Numbered from the stretch's first letter, positions 20,636-32,948 are shown. The stretch is 64,000 bases of DNA from Bombyx mori (GCF_030269925.1 NC_085135.1:6014753-6078752), one strand, 5' to 3'. Notes: generated from the sequence alone by a model not told the origin. Program-made: numbers and translations.

Positions 20636-21815
20636 ATAGCAACCTATTAACTCTAAACATTGACAAAACCAAATTTTTAACATTTGCAAGCAGAAAATCT
20701 GTCCAACCCCCGCGTGATTCCATTACTCTCAAGGCCCATGTATGTAATGGACGATATTCCGCATGTAATTGCTCGGAGATTGCTAGGACTGATAATATCA
20801 GATACTTGGGGGTGTTGGTGGATAGCTGTTTCAATTGGTATGATCAACTGGAACTTGTGACGACGCGCATTCGAAGCTTAATTTTTATTTTTAAAAAGCT
20901 AAGAGGCTCGGCAGATAAGCAAATATTGCTTACCGTATACACTTCCCTTTGCGAGTCGCTTATAACTTATTGCATCCCTATTTGGGGATGTGCCTGCAAG
21001 ACAAAGTTTATTAATATCGAACGAGCGCAAAGGGCAGTGCTTAAGGTGATGCTGGGGAAGCCTTTTGGGTACTCTACTAGACAACTGTATCGTGACGCAG
21101 GAGTGCTGACGGTTAGACAACTGTTTATCCACAGGTCCGTTCTGCGACAGCACTCCTGCCTCCCATCAATGCCAGAAACTTCACTTTCCACGAGGAGACG
21201 AAAACCGGCCTTTGACACTATTGTTTGTAGGACGGAATTTGCCAGACGACAGATTTATTCGTCAGGTAGCAGAATTTATAATAAAGTAAATATATCTCAG
21301 CAGATAGATGGCTTAAATAGGTATGACGTTAAAAATAATCTGAAGTCTTGGCTCTTAAACTTAGACTATTTTGAAACAGAACAAGTCGTGTTGTAAAAAT
21401 GTATAATGATGTATATATAGTATGATATACTGTTGATTTATTGTAGCTAATTTTAAATTAATATTTTATATAATAATAGATAATATAATACATAATAATA
21501 TTTTATACTTTATTGTATGACACACATACACACACACACAAACACACTAACACACTAACACACATAAACTCACACACACACACACACGCACGTACTATAT
21601 TCTTACAGATCGTTCTTCCTGGTTAACTTTCTTTACCTGGTGACCTAGCACTGAACCACTGACTTTTGTAACACAGGTTTTTCCTAGCATAAAAGTCAGG
21701 GAATATTGTTATTGTATACCTCATAAAAAAGCCATGTATATTATTATACTAGTGTTAAGTATTTTTGTACGTGTTTGTATTTTAAGAGGCTTGAATAAAT
21801 ATTATTATTATTATT
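20636..21815 (+). mobile_element. LINE 3' fragment, plus strand, ATT-repeat tail
   Basis: 5'-truncated non-LTR element, the only non-LTR insertion on the plus strand. It interrupts the unit sequence between TCATTT(A)TA and TTTTATAAACGTTC. It ends in AATAAATATTATTATTATT, a microsatellite tail as in CR1-like clades instead of poly(A). Contains a CA tract at 21524-21590. Confidence 0.8.
20640..21396 (+). pseudogene. Reverse transcriptase thumb/C-terminal fragment
   Basis: Open frame from the truncation point: KTKFLTFASRKS, then NIRYLGVLVDSCFNWYDQ (the K..YLGV..D motif after the RT palm), then the helical thumb with LLTVYTSLCESLITYCIPIWG and INIERAQRAVLKVML, which is the usual C-terminal region of CR1/Jockey-group RT. 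The catalytic core lies upstream and is lost. Stop TAA at about 21397. No functional start. Confidence 0.85.
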
Positions 21816-23554
21816 ATTATTTTATAAACGTTCAACGGGTAAATGATTAAACCTATATAAAACATAATTTCTTTAATTAAAAAAAAGCTGAAATAATTAC
21901 CTATTCCAAGATTAATTATGTTAAGTACCTATGTCTAAATATATAATTACAATTAAATAAATTCTATAATAAACTTCTAATTCTAATACTTCTATTAAAG
22001 TTACTAAAAAATTATGTTTATGCTGGGCAGTTTTCGTGTATTTTAAAGGTTACGCCATTACGGCAAAGTTTGTTTACGAAATAGCACCCTTAGAATGGAA
22101 GTGGTATAACTAAAAAATTTAAGATTAGTTTTATATTTCAAAACACTTATGTATTATTATTAAGAACCTACATTTTAAATAATACGTGAAGCAAAAATGT
22201 TGTAGCCCTTTTTACGAAAATTGCGCGGACGGAGAAGTATGAAATTTCCCACACTTATAGAGAATATAGAGAAGTAGTGCAGATTGCTAATATATTTTTT
22301 TTAATAGTGCATAAACAATAAAAAAATAAACTAAATCAATAAAAAAACCTTACACACAATACCATATATTTGACACACACACACACACATGCATTTATAC
22401 TTTTTTGTTTATTGATTTATCAATCTGTGGTCAAATTGAGAATAGATTAATATTTTTTGTCTTTAATATTATTTTTCTATAATGTAGCCTTAGTGACATA
22501 GAGCAATGATTATTATAGAAATGATGATAATAGAAAGGTGACAATAGAACTATAATAATGTTCAAACTTAAAATTTAAATAAATTATGGTCTAATTTCGA
22601 CCACTGGACTACCATTAGTAGATAATAATAAAATCATTTATTGCCTTTCACACAGATTTAGATTATTACAGGCAGCCTACAAGGAAACAACAAAAAAACA
22701 AAGCACTATTATATCATTTCTGGCAAGCAGCTCAACATTTGCATTTGTATATTATTAATAGGAATTTTATTACAATTTATGAGGATTTTGACAAGTACGG
22801 ATTAGTATAGATATAGTTACATATTATTATTGTAAATTAAATTAGTTTTATAAGTGCAATAAAAAATAATTTAAATGATAAAATGATAAAGCCATACCTT
22901 TTTCCAATGTGACGATTAGATGGTATCCTATTATTCTATTCTATATTATTCTATCAGCTTATAAAATTAAACAGTCTCTTTTAGTCTAGAAAAAGACAAA
23001 GTACTCTTTCTGCCTTTTTCAAATAAAATGGCATGTCTTAAAGTGTTTAAACCGAAAAACTAAAAAAATACAATTATTGTATTACAATATTGAAGTTTAC
23101 CAGAAAATAAGAATTTTGGGTTGAGCCACTTTAATTCTAAAGGTACAAAATAGTATTGAACACGTGACATTACCCGAATAATTTTGAAAGTAGTTGGTTC
23201 CCATTAAAATACTGTTAAAATGCATTGTATTTCATTTAGACGGTCTAATGCCAAAACACCACGTGCTACCAATATACGAGAAATAATATTATTGCTACTC
23301 TCGGTGAATAAACGCCCTGCGAATCGAGTAGCATATCTCAACTCACACTCACAATTCTTCATTTTTCACCGTATAGAACGTAAACTCGATTTGATTTTGA
23401 TTTATTTATTTACAATTGAACAACTAAGAAAAAAAGGTGAAAAGATATTTTGGATATTTTTTCACTAAATTGTGTGAATTGTTTTATTTTGTCTATTTAA
23501 TGTTTCTTAGTTAATGCGTATTTAATATTTCTTTGTGTATAAGTGTAATTTTGA

Positions 23555-23989
23555 GATCGTCCTGGCCTAAAGGTTAAGGCGTCCGGTGTATTCGTAACTT
23601 GCGATGCACCGGTGTTCGAATCCCGCCGGCGGGTATCAATTTTTCTAATGAAATACGTACTTATCAAATTTTTACGATTGACTTTCACTGTAAAGGAATA
23701 GCATCATGTAATAAAAATCAAAACCGCAAAATTAATTTGCGTAATTACTGGTGGTAGGACGTCTTGTGAGTCCGCACGGGTAGGTACCACTACCCTGCCT
23801 ATTTTTGCCGTGAAACAGTAATGCGTTTCGGTTTGAAGGGTGGGACAACCATTGTAACTATGCTGAGACCTTAGAACTAATATCTCAAGGTGGGAGGCGG
23901 CATTTGCGTTGTAGATGTCTATGGGCTCCGGTAACCACTTAAGATTAGGTGGGCCGGGAGCTCGTCCACCCATCTATGCAATAACAAAA
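23555..23989 (+). repeat. Bm1 SINE, near full length (unit 2)
   Basis: Same position and orientation as 10237-10667. Its B-box region is GTGTTCGAATCCCG, closer to the tRNA consensus than the unit 1 copy. Confidence 0.93.
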
Positions 23990-24898
23990 TAACGTTGGTT
24001 TGTTAAGTATCTGTGAAAGTGCGAAAATGTAAATTTTTTTAACAAAACCGCTGGACGTAGCTTCTCGAAGTCTTCGAAAAAGTCCACTGAAATAAATCTC
24101 AGTAAATAATCAGCATTTTACAGAGATTATATTTTATCCCATATCATCTGATCTCATTGCATTTCATTCCATGCCAATCGATTAATCAAATCCATTACAC
24201 TCCATATTATAATTTTTCATAAAAAAAGATTAGGCTCTATGGCGTGATACTTTTGCCTCTCTAGTTGGAAAAATAAAACTACTAAAGAAATACTCGATCG
24301 AAACGATAAAATCCACTAATTTGTAACACGCACTCGCATAAATGTCATTCGTGGTACTCATTTCGGTAAAATTACTCGGTTACGAGATCACAACGTTAAT
24401 ATGAACTCGCACTCACAACGCGCACACCGAGTACGTTTGCCGCTAGGGGCGCTGTTTCAATTGCATACTTGAGCAAACTGGCTCGCTATCGAGAACGTTA
24501 CAAAACTCGCACTAAGCACACTGAGTGCGAGTTAGTCAATTTGCAGGACGTTTATTCATCTTGATAAGCGATATTTTTTTCTTTTATATTGGTAGCACGC
24601 AAGGTTTGTTTTTAAGGCGTTTAATTGAAATGCCAAGCTTTCTAACGATATTTATAATTAGTCGGGTAATGGGTAATGTACCTGTGCTTAGTGAGAGTTT
24701 TTTTAATTACTCAATCGATGTTAATGTTATGTTTAATTTGTGTGAGGTTGTATCAGTGCCACCTAGTGGTAAACTTATGAATCCCATTTTGTGGGAGAGA
24801 GAAAGTTTGTTTATGTTGCTGTCTCATGTATCGAATAGCTTTACCGAAGTGAGCCTCTCGATTATTGTATGTGCAAATTAATGGATTTTGAGAGTATT

Positions 24899-24966
<68 letters not shown>

Positions 24967-25113
24967 CCTACCTATGCTGATAGCCTTGAGAGGCTATTTC
25001 AGCTTCACCCTAACGTTTGTAGGTGAGCTCGCGGGGCTCAACCGGAGAGTTGCTAACACTGACCCTAGCAAGAGCAGTGCTTCGCAGAATCTACCACCGG
25101 ATCGGAAACGCGA

Positions 25114-25147
25114 CCCACTGAGAAGATCCGGCGAGAAACTCAGTGGG
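25114..25147 (-). other. Conserved 3'-UTR stem-loop of Jockey family
   Basis: CCCACTGAG (25114-25122) pairs with CTCAGTGGG (25139-25147) around the same 16-base loop as at 15924. The A-T pair here replaces the G-C pair of the second subfamily, a compensatory difference. Confidence 0.65.
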
Positions 25148-25160
25148 CTGTGTCTGTGGG

Positions 25161-28043
25161 TTAGTTCGCTCGTCGAGCCCTTCGTCGCAAGCGACGGGTT
25201 CGACGAGGACGGTGACCGGTGCTTGTGGTGCCTAAGAGCACCGTTAATGGATCAGGAGGATCCGTAATGACGTGCTTTGGGCGACGTCGACGGTTTACCA
25301 TTCGGTCTACTGGGTCGGGTATGTAATTTCCAGCGGCTACGATGAGAGGGTTCTCATGTCGTGCCGCCTTCTCAAAATGGCGCAGCGATGCCGACTGTAG
25401 ATACTTACTAAATGAGTCGAGCTCCAGGTCATCATGGAGATCCACATTCCTAAGGAACCATGGCGCTCCGACGGCTATCCTGCAGAATTGTGATTGAATA
25501 ACCTGAAGGGATTTCAAGTGGGTGCGGGCTGCGTGAGCGAACACTACGCTTGCATACGTCATGACGGGGCGTATACAAGTTTTGTAGAGAGTTACCTTAT
25601 TGCGGAGGGACAGTTTGCTTCGACTACAAAGCATTGGATAGAGTCGTCCTAGAATAAACGCGGCGCGGTCGCGTACCGTTTTTATATGGGGACGGAATGT
25701 CATCCCTCTGTCGAGGGTGACGCCTAGATATTTGACCTTCGAGACCCACGGTATGGGCTGGCCAAAGAGAATGATGGGACTAACGGCGGAGGTGTTTGCG
25801 CGCCTACTACGGAGTGGGATGCTCGAAGTGATGTTCGGAGGGCGACCCCTTTTGAAGAGCACCGCTGCGCTTTTCGTGGGGTTGATGTCAATTCGCCACT
25901 TCCGGAACCACTGTCCCATGGTGGCTACTGCGATCTGGAGTCGCCGATGAAGCAGCGACATCTTCCTACACGAGTAGTAGATAGCCGTGTCATCGGCGAA
26001 GAGCGCTAGATGGGTCTCGGGAGACCGGGGTATATCATTGATATACAAACTAAATAATAACGGGGAGAGCGCGGAGCCTTGCGGGACTCCGGCAGTCAGT
26101 TGACGGGGACGAGAACGAGTTCCCTCTACTCGATATCGAAACGAACGGTTCGACAAGAAGTCTCGTATGATGAGCACAAGTCTGTCTGGCACTCCCATGT
26201 TGTACAGTTTGTAAATTAAACCGTTGTGCCAGACTTTGTCGAACGCCTTCGCGATGTCGAAGAAGAGGGCGCCGGTCGGGATTTGTTTACGCCTATTTAG
26301 TCCTATCAGGATGTGCTCCGTGAGGCGGTGCACTTGTTGTACGCACGAGTGTTTAGAGCGGAATCCGAACTGTTCGTCTATGAGAATTTTGTTCGCGGTA
26401 ACAAAATCCCAGAGGCGTTTCCTAAGGAGCCGTTCGTAAATTTTTCCTATCGTCGGGAGGAGACTAATCGGACGGTAACTAGATGTTTCGTTTGTCGGTT
26501 TGCCCGGCTTATGTATACCGATAACGTCCGCTTCTTTCCACACCGCGGGAAAGATGCAGTGCGTCATAGCGGCATTTAAAATTGTAGCCAACATTGCTAT
26601 CAGTTGGACTGGCAAGAGTTTTAGCGCGCGGTTGCGAATGCCGTCGGAGCCGGATGCCTTCCTAGGTTGGAGATTGTGGATCGCGTCTCTAACTTCGTCA
26701 GTGGTAATGGGGGGTAACGCGTCCGAGGGCGGCAGGGAAGCTCTGCGCTCGACCTCCCTGTCGACTAACTCGGTGTGTTCGGGGTCCGCGTGTTGAGTGC
26801 TGGTGGTACACTGCTCTTGCAGTGCATCGGCCAGCAGCTCAGCCTTGTCATCGTCATCGAATGCCGGTGGTTGGCCTGAAAGGCGTACGAGGGGAGGCAT
26901 AGTAGCGGTAGTTTCGGATTTGAGAGTCCTAGCTAGTCGCCAGTATGCTTGGTGGGAGGGCGCGAGTTGTTCTAAATAACTATGCCAATTATCGTTACGC
27001 GCGTCGCTTAGGCGGGAGTGGACTTCGCGTTGTAGACGACGCATCCGAATCCGGTTTGAATGCGTGGGAAGCCGATCGTAGGCCCGGATTGCCGCGTTCC
27101 TAACTCTTAAGAGATTCCTAAGTTCGGAGGATAGTCTGATGCGGTGGAAGCTGTCCTCCACATCGACTTCTTTTGAAGATCTAATGATCGCGGAAGAAAT
27201 GTGATCGGTAATGATGTTTATGGATTCGACGGTGTCCTCGGGGGATAGATTCGAATCCAGGCCGTAAGGGAGGATTGGCGGAGCGGCTTCGGCTAGGCAC
27301 GTGCCCAGCTTATTCCAATCCACCATGGTCCTCGTAACAGTGACTGGGTTGTGAGGGCAACCGAGCTGCATAAGGACAGGTCGGTGGTCTGAGTCGAGCT
27401 CTGACAGTGCTTCGATGGAACGTAAGCGCAGAGTTACGTTCCTAAGCAATGCCAGGTCTATAGTGCTCGGACGGAGCGCGATGTTATACGGATAACATGT
27501 TGGAGTTGGGGGACCGACTACTTCAAAAGTGAGGTCGTCTATAAACGCGTCGAGACGCCTACCGTTAACGTTCGTACGATGGCAGTTCCACCTAGTGTGG
27601 TGGCAATTTAAATCGCCTGCCAGGATGACGGAGTCTCCCATGCCGAACAGTGACTCGATGTCACTGCTCAGGAGGGGCTTGTCCGGGGGGAGATAAACGG
27701 ATGCGATGACGATCGGCTGGTGTCCCGTCAGCGAGATACGGCACACTGACGCCTCGATATGTAAGAGCGAGGGAGTATCGAGAGGGACAACGTGCAGGGC
27801 CCGCCTATAGTAAATGGCAGTCCCGCCTTTGGAGGCGGTGAGTCTGTCATTCCTAACCATGACGTAATTCGCGACTTTCGGGTCACGACGCGAGGGCTTC
27901 AGACAGGTCTCCTGCACTAACAAAATATCTACAAGATTGTCGCGGAGGAATTCGAAAATTTGATCGCGTTGCCGCGCGAGTCCGTTAGCATTGTAGAATG
28001 CTAACGTAAGGGAATACGGTTTTTCTCTACCTTTTTGCGCCAT
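25161..28043 (-). CDS. Jockey ORF2, endonuclease-reverse transcriptase, 960 residues, intact
   Basis: Starts ATGGCGCAAAAAGG at 28043, 20 bases after the ORF1 stop. The N-terminal APE-like endonuclease (about 1-230) has FYNANGLARQRDQ, VQETCLKPSRRD, GDLNCHHTRWN and ELDSDHRPV. The RT (about 450-740) has KPGKP, SYRPISLLPTIGK, FDIAKAFDKVWHNG, GVPQGSALSPLL and the catalytic FADDTAIYY near residue 680, then KVKYLGVTLD. It ends in a highly basic tail RRTRRLRRRARRAN. All catalytic motifs are present, so this copy is a candidate source of active enzyme. Nuclear target-primed reverse transcription is the family role. Confidence 0.95.
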   Translation of the reverse strand: MAQKGREKPYSLTLAFYNANGLARQRDQIFEFLRDNLVDILLVQETCLKPSRRDPKVANYVMVRNDRLTASKGGTAIYYRRALHVVPLDTPSLLHIEASVCRISLTGHQPIVIASVYLPPDKPLLSSDIESLFGMGDSVILAGDLNCHHTRWNCHRTNVNGRRLDAFIDDLTFEVVGPPTPTCYPYNIALRPSTIDLALLRNVTLRLRSIEALSELDSDHRPVLMQLGCPHNPVTVTRTMVDWNKLGTCLAEAAPPILPYGLDSNLSPEDTVESINIITDHISSAIIRSSKEVDVEDSFHRIRLSSELRNLLRVRNAAIRAYDRLPTHSNRIRMRRLQREVHSRLSDARNDNWHSYLEQLAPSHQAYWRLARTLKSETTATMPPLVRLSGQPPAFDDDDKAELLADALQEQCTTSTQHADPEHTELVDREVERRASLPPSDALPPITTDEVRDAIHNLQPRKASGSDGIRNRALKLLPVQLIAMLATILNAAMTHCIFPAVWKEADVIGIHKPGKPTNETSSYRPISLLPTIGKIYERLLRKRLWDFVTANKILIDEQFGFRSKHSCVQQVHRLTEHILIGLNRRKQIPTGALFFDIAKAFDKVWHNGLIYKLYNMGVPDRLVLIIRDFLSNRSFRYRVEGTRSRPRQLTAGVPQGSALSPLLFSLYINDIPRSPETHLALFADDTAIYYSCRKMSLLHRRLQIAVATMGQWFRKWRIDINPTKSAAVLFKRGRPPNITSSIPLRSRRANTSAVSPIILFGQPIPWVSKVKYLGVTLDRGMTFRPHIKTVRDRAAFILGRLYPMLCSRSKLSLRNKVTLYKTCIRPVMTYASVVFAHAARTHLKSLQVIQSQFCRIAVGAPWFLRNVDLHDDLELDSFSKYLQSASLRHFEKAARHENPLIVAAGNYIPDPVDRMVNRRRRPKHVITDPPDPLTVLLGTTSTGHRPRRTRRLRRRARRAN

Positions 28044-28063
28044 TGATTACCGGTAAAGAATTT

Positions 28064-29669
28064 TTATAACGTGCGAGACACGGACTCGTAGACGTCCATG
28101 TGATCGAAAGCGGCCGCGAGCCGCTGTTCGGGGGTTACCGACCTACGGATAGCATCTGCGAACGATCGCAGACGGTCAAAGTTTACCGCGGTGACGAAGT
28201 CGCGCACGAGCGCGAAGTCGTTGACGACTGAGGGTTGCGGGGGGCGGTACGCGGGCGCGGGGCGAGGTGCGAGCAGGGGCTGAGGCGCGTGACGTGTCGC
28301 AGGCGGGAGCTGGGGTACGTTTTGTGTTCCCTCCTTCGTATACGGCAGCGGTTTTTTCCACGCCGAGACGGTGGGAACCGCAGCCGGTACGAAGGCTGGT
28401 TTCGGCACTGAAGGCGCCGAAGTCTTTGGGTCGACGGTTCGGGGGGCTGGGTGGTTCGGGCGTTTACGCGGAGCCCTAGGACATCCGCGGTAGTTTGCCG
28501 GGTGCCCTTGCTTAAGGCATAGGACACAGCTTGGGGGTTCCGTCGCGGTTTCCCTAACACGCGAACATTCTGTGGTTGCGTGATCGCCGAGGCATTTCAC
28601 GCAGCGGGGGCGCGCGTGGCAATTACGCGCTGAGTGGCCATAGAGCTGGCACCTGTGGCACTGCCCGGGAGTACCACGTTTATGGGGGGCTTCGATGGTG
28701 ACCCCGGAGAGGCCGCATATCGTTTTGAGACATGAGATTCTTTTCTTTGCCTCCGGGGTTGATTCTAGCGCGACGAGAATCATATTGTACGGCTGTCTGC
28801 CGCGTCCGCTGTGCATCCGGTGCACACTAATTATTGGGAGGGACTGACCGATCAGATCCTCCTTTACGTAGTCTATGTCGAGTTCCTTGGGGACTCCACG
28901 TATCACTACGCGGAGTTCGCGGTCCTCCTGAAGAGCATAGGTGTGATAACCTATGTTCTCCTTTCGGAGGTAAGCAGAGAGGGCCCTATGGTCGCCCGGC
29001 GTTGCGACCTTAATCTGAATCCCATGCGCGACGTTACGCGCATGGGTATAATTAATTTTGTTGGCCTGAAGGGCCTGGGATACGCGATTCCACGCTGACT
29101 TCTCCTGGAGTATCAGCGGGGGCGGGACAACTGTTTTAGGCGCGGGCGCGGTTTTTGGGCGCGGCGGTGGGATTACGCGGCGGGCGGAGTCCGACTCCGG
29201 CGTTACGACTACCTGCGGTCGGGAGGCGGTCGCGGACTTCGTTTGCTTCGTCATGGAGCTCCGGGACTCCACGACGCGAGTACGCTTTTTACCGCGCGTT
29301 ACAGTTTGGAACCCATCCGAGGTTCCGGGTTGAGGGCTAGTTGCGGACTCGAAGTCCATCTCCGATTCGGTATCGGAGCCTGAACTAGACGCTATTGAGG
29401 TCGCGACGGACGAAACTGACGTGATTGACGCGGGCGCGGAGGTAGCGGGTAGCGGGGGCGTTAGACGCTACGGCGGCGGCGTGCGTACGTGCGCTTGAAC
29501 ACGGACCGGCGGCGGGGCACGCGAGGCATGCCTGCGAGGCATGTTTGGCGACGGCGGCGAGAGATGCGGGGGGAGAATATTTACCAAATGAGGCCCTATA
29601 GGCTTCGAATTCGGGCGCGATTGACGGATATTTTTCCCGAATGAAGTCGATGAAAAGTTTTTCCTCCAT
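28064..29669 (-). pseudogene. Jockey ORF1 with +1 frameshift
   Basis: Start ATG at 29669 (MEEKLFIDFIREKYPS). Compared with the open copy at 55240-56850 it has one extra base in the G-rich alanine/proline stretch near 29450, which shifts the frame. The rest (28064-29359) reads normally through the RNA-binding-like domain and the knuckles CHRCQLYGHSARNC, CVKCLGDHATTEC and CVLCLKQGHPANYRGC. A single recent indel in a homopolymer-like tract could also be an assembly error. Confidence 0.88.
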
Positions 29670-29721
29670 CTTTACGTGATTTTCGCCCGGGGGGGGGGCG
29701 GCCCCGGGACTTAAACACGCG

Positions 29722-29737
29722 CTCGCCTTGCGGCGAG
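29722..29737 (-). other. Leader hairpin upstream of Jockey ORF1
   Basis: Sense strand CTCGCC-GCAA-GGCGAG, identical to 20523-20538 in a different subfamily, about 55 bases upstream of the ORF1 ATG. Confidence 0.65.
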
Positions 29738-30548
29738 GCCCCTGCGTCGGTAACACTAAATTGGCCGAAGCGATTCTAGGAATTTTAGAAATTTTAGTGA
29801 ATAGAATAAATAGAATAGAATTAGAGTGAATAGAACCACTGCACAGTTCCCGGGCGGCAATGCCTTGCAATTAGGCGCAGGTACAAATTCCGAGAAACAC
29901 TTGAGCCACAGATGTGCCACGAACAATGATCTATTATCACCGGTAGTCACTTCCGACAAAACAATGAGCACGTCCACGCGCGTCGGTTGCTCAAATCGGA
30001 ATGTTGAGTATTTCTTCACTTTCAAGCCAGTTAAGTAGTCACTAAAAATTTTTTCGTGAAACCAATACAATATCAAGATTTTTTCTTTCGTTTTTCATAA
30101 TAATATTGTTTTTTAAGGTTTTATCTATTCTAATGGTTTATACACATATATTTTTTCGGTTAGAAAATTTTATCAACGTCTAGCTAGCTGTAAATACTGC
30201 TTGTAACATTGCTTTTTTTTTTGAAAGAGTTGGTTGATGAGAGAGGGAGTGAGATAGAGTATTCTTTATTGTACACATAATGAATAAATACTGCGAACAA
30301 TATTAACCAAAAAAAAAAGAGTTCAATTCTTGGTCTTATCGCTAAGAGCGATCTCTTCCAGACAACCATTAGGTGGGCAAGAATCATTTCGAAATGAATT
30401 GCAGACGGTGTACCTATCTATTGAAATATATACATACACAAAAAAAATCAAATTTATGCTGGGCAGTTACTAAAAAATCAAATTTATGCTGGGCGGTTTT
30501 CGTGTATTTTAAAGGTTACGCCATTACGGCAAAGTTTGTTTACGAAAT

Positions 30549-31200
30549 CTCTTCTATATCGTTCCCTCACTACTGAGGATCGCGACCACATGCGATGTAC
30601 TTCCAATGCACCCGATCATGGGTGGCATGGACTGCATGGTACAGACTACCACCGAGTGCTTCTCTTGCCAGATCTGACCATCTGGCTGGTGTTCTGCCCA
30701 CGGCGCGCTTGCCTTCCATTCGACCCGTAATTATGAGCTTCTCTAATTCATGTCTGGGAGACCGCATGATGTGTCCGAAGAAGCTCATAACACGTTCCCG
30801 GCAGATGGAAGAGAGCCTTTTTCGGATGCCTAGCTGCCTTAGTATGGACTCGTTTGTTCGCATGGCAGTCCACGGTATTCGCAACATCCTCCGCCACACC
30901 CACATTTCAAAGGCATCGATCTTTTTGATATCCCGGCTTTTTATGCACCATGTCTCCGCCCCGTAGAGGAATATGGGAAAGATCAGTGCCCGCACCAAGC
31001 GCACTTTGGTTATACATCGGATGCTACGATTTTTCCATATCTTCCTGAGATTGGCCATCGCACTTTTAGCCATTCCGGATCTTCGGCGTATCTCCCCCAT
31101 GCAGCCACCCTCGGATGTTATTTGCGACCCAAGATATATGAATTCTGCTACTTAGCAGACTTACTACTTACTTACTTTAGCAGACTTACTACTTACTTAC
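30549..31200 (-). mobile_element. RTE-type LINE, 5'-truncated
   Basis: Minus-strand insertion bounded by a 10-bp target duplication TTTACGAAAT (30539-30548 and 31201-31210). The other units have the uninterrupted GTTTGTTTACGAAATAGCACC. At its 5' side lies a 29-bp duplication of TTAGCAGACTTACTAC-type sequence. Confidence 0.85.
30570..31151 (-). pseudogene. RTE reverse transcriptase C-terminal fragment
   Basis: Open from the truncation point: VAEFIYLGSQITSEGGC, then LRKIWKNRSI, LVRALIFPIFLYGAETW, WRRMLRIPWTAMRTNESIL and LGHI-like FFGHIMRSPRHELEKLI...GRTPARWSDL. This is the diagnostic C-terminal region of insect RTE/BovB-like elements. The catalytic palm is missing. Confidence 0.88.
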
Positions 31201-31705
31201 TTTACGAAATAGCACCCTTAGAATTGAAATGGTATAACTAAAAAATTTAAGATAATTAGTTTTATATTTCAAAACACTTATGTATTAGACTTAGAACTAT
31301 AATAATGTTCAAACTTAAAATTTAAATAAATTATGGTCGAATTTCAACCACTGGACTACCATTAGTAGGTAATAATAAAATAATTTATTGCCTTTCACAC
31401 AGATTTAGATTATTACAGGCAGCCTACAAGGAAACAACAAAAAAAACAAAACACTAATATATCATTTCTGGCAAGCAGCTCAACATTTGCACTTGTATAT
31501 TATTAATAGGAATTTTATTAAGAATATTGACAATTTATGAGGACTTTGACAAGTACGGATTAATATAGTTACATATTGTAAATTAAATTAGTTTTATAAG
31601 TGCAATAAAAAATAATTTTAATGATAAAATTACCATTACCATACCGTATCGTTTTCCAATGTGACGATTAGAGGGTATCCTATTATTCTTTTCTATATTA
31701 TTCTA

Positions 31706-31910
31706 TCTATACTAATATTATAAAGAGGAAAGATTTGTTTGTTTGTTTGTTTCGAATAGGCTCCGAAACGACTGGACCGATTTGAAAAATTCTTTTTCCA
31801 TTAGAAGCCGACATTGTCCCTGATGAACATAGGCTACTTTTTTTTTATTTATTTTTTTGGTTTCATGTGTGTTTTAATGTTTCCGAAGCGAAGCGAGGGC
31901 GGGTCGCTAG
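31706..31910 (+). mobile_element. Non-autonomous mini-Helitron, 205 bp
   Basis: Starts TCTATACTAATATTATAAAG and ends CGGGTCGCTAG, the terminal signatures of lepidopteran Helitrons (5' TC, 3' CTAG). A 5-bp stem AGCGA/TCGCT (31892-31908) precedes the 3' end. It lies exactly between A (31705) and T (31911). The other units have the unfilled site TTCTATCAGC, and no target duplication was made, as expected for rolling-circle transposition. No coding capacity. Confidence 0.93.
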
Positions 31911-32948
31911 TCAGCTTATAAAATTAAACAGTCACTTTTAGTCTAGAAAAGGACAAAGTACTCTTTCTGTCTTTTTCAAATAAAATGCATGCCTTAAAGT
32001 GTTTAAACCGAAAAACTAAAAAAATACAATTCTTGTATTCTAATATTGAAGTTTACCATAAAATAAGAATTTTGGGTTGAGCCACTTTAATTCTAAAGGT
32101 ACAAAATAATATTGAACACGTGACATTACCCGAATAATTTTGAAAGCAGCGTGTTCCCATTAAAATACTGTTAAAATACGTTGTATTTCATTTAGACGGT
32201 CTAATGCCAAAACACCACGCTACCAATATACGAGAAAATATATTATTGCTGCTCTCGGTGAATAAACGTCCTGCGAATCGAATAGCATATTATGTCAACT
32301 CACACTCACAATTCTTCATTTTTCACCGAGTAGAACGTAAACTCGATTTGCGCAGTTGTTATATTATTTGATGTATTTTACCAAACTCGCACTGAGAGCA
32401 CATTTGTTGAATTTTGTAAAAATGAAAAGAATCCAATATGAATTTGATTTGTTGGTAAGTTTTAAGAAAGAATGCATAATAAAGGTATTTACAAAATTTT
32501 ATGAGTTATTAAAGTAAGCTTGTGATATTTTTTGGTGTATTTGTTCACTGTCTTTGTTTTTAAAAGAACTTGCTTTCACTAACGAGCTAGAACGTTTAGA
32601 AAATCTTAAATTTGTTGATTGTTTCAATTCTTTGTATAATAACTTATGAGTCTTCTTTTCTTAAATTCGATCCAATAATATTTAATATAGGATTATTTTA
32701 AATTCAATGCTTTATACTAAGCTCGTCTTGTACTGTAGCCGTCGGGCGAGTGCATCCCCCAAGCAAAACATTGCGTGCGGCGATTTTGATTTATTCACTT
32801 ACAATTTAACAACTAGGAAAAAAGATGAAAAGACGTTTTGGAGGGACCGCGAGGAGCTAAGTTGTGTGAATTGTTTTATTTTGTCTATTTAATGTTTCTT
32901 AGTTAATGCGTTCTTAATATTTCTTCGGGTATAAGTATGAAATTTTGA

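Larger units (their letters stand above)
11226..24520 (+). repeat. Array unit 2, with three LINE insertions
   Basis: Same unit as 7341-11225 but without the minus-strand Bm1 and with a complete A' module (23165-23400). It is expanded from about 3.8 kb by an ORF1-only LINE (11792-15204), a Jockey element (15721-20580) and a LINE fragment (20636-21815). Subtracting these restores a continuous unit. Confidence 0.88.
24901..30005 (-). mobile_element. Jockey-type LINE, full length, 66-nt poly(A) tail
   Basis: 5.1-kb element with an uninterrupted T(66) at 24901-24966 and target duplication GAGTATTTCT (24892-24901 overlapping the tail, and 30006-30015). The empty site is seen in the other units (GAGAGTATTTCTTCAC). 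The 5' end, read on the minus strand, starts AACATTCCGATTTGAGC. ORF2 is intact and ORF1 has a frameshift. A pure tail of this length indicates a recent insertion. Confidence 0.95.

Noticed and set aside
23555..23640. A possible genuine tRNA gene with A and B boxes.
   Set aside because: It is the head of Bm1. The cloverleaf is not complete and the sequence continues into the SINE body.
30549..31200. A TTAGCAGACTTACTAC duplication that looked like a long target-site duplication.
   Set aside because: Both copies lie on the same (5') side of the RTE fragment. The true duplication is TTTACGAAAT on both sides.
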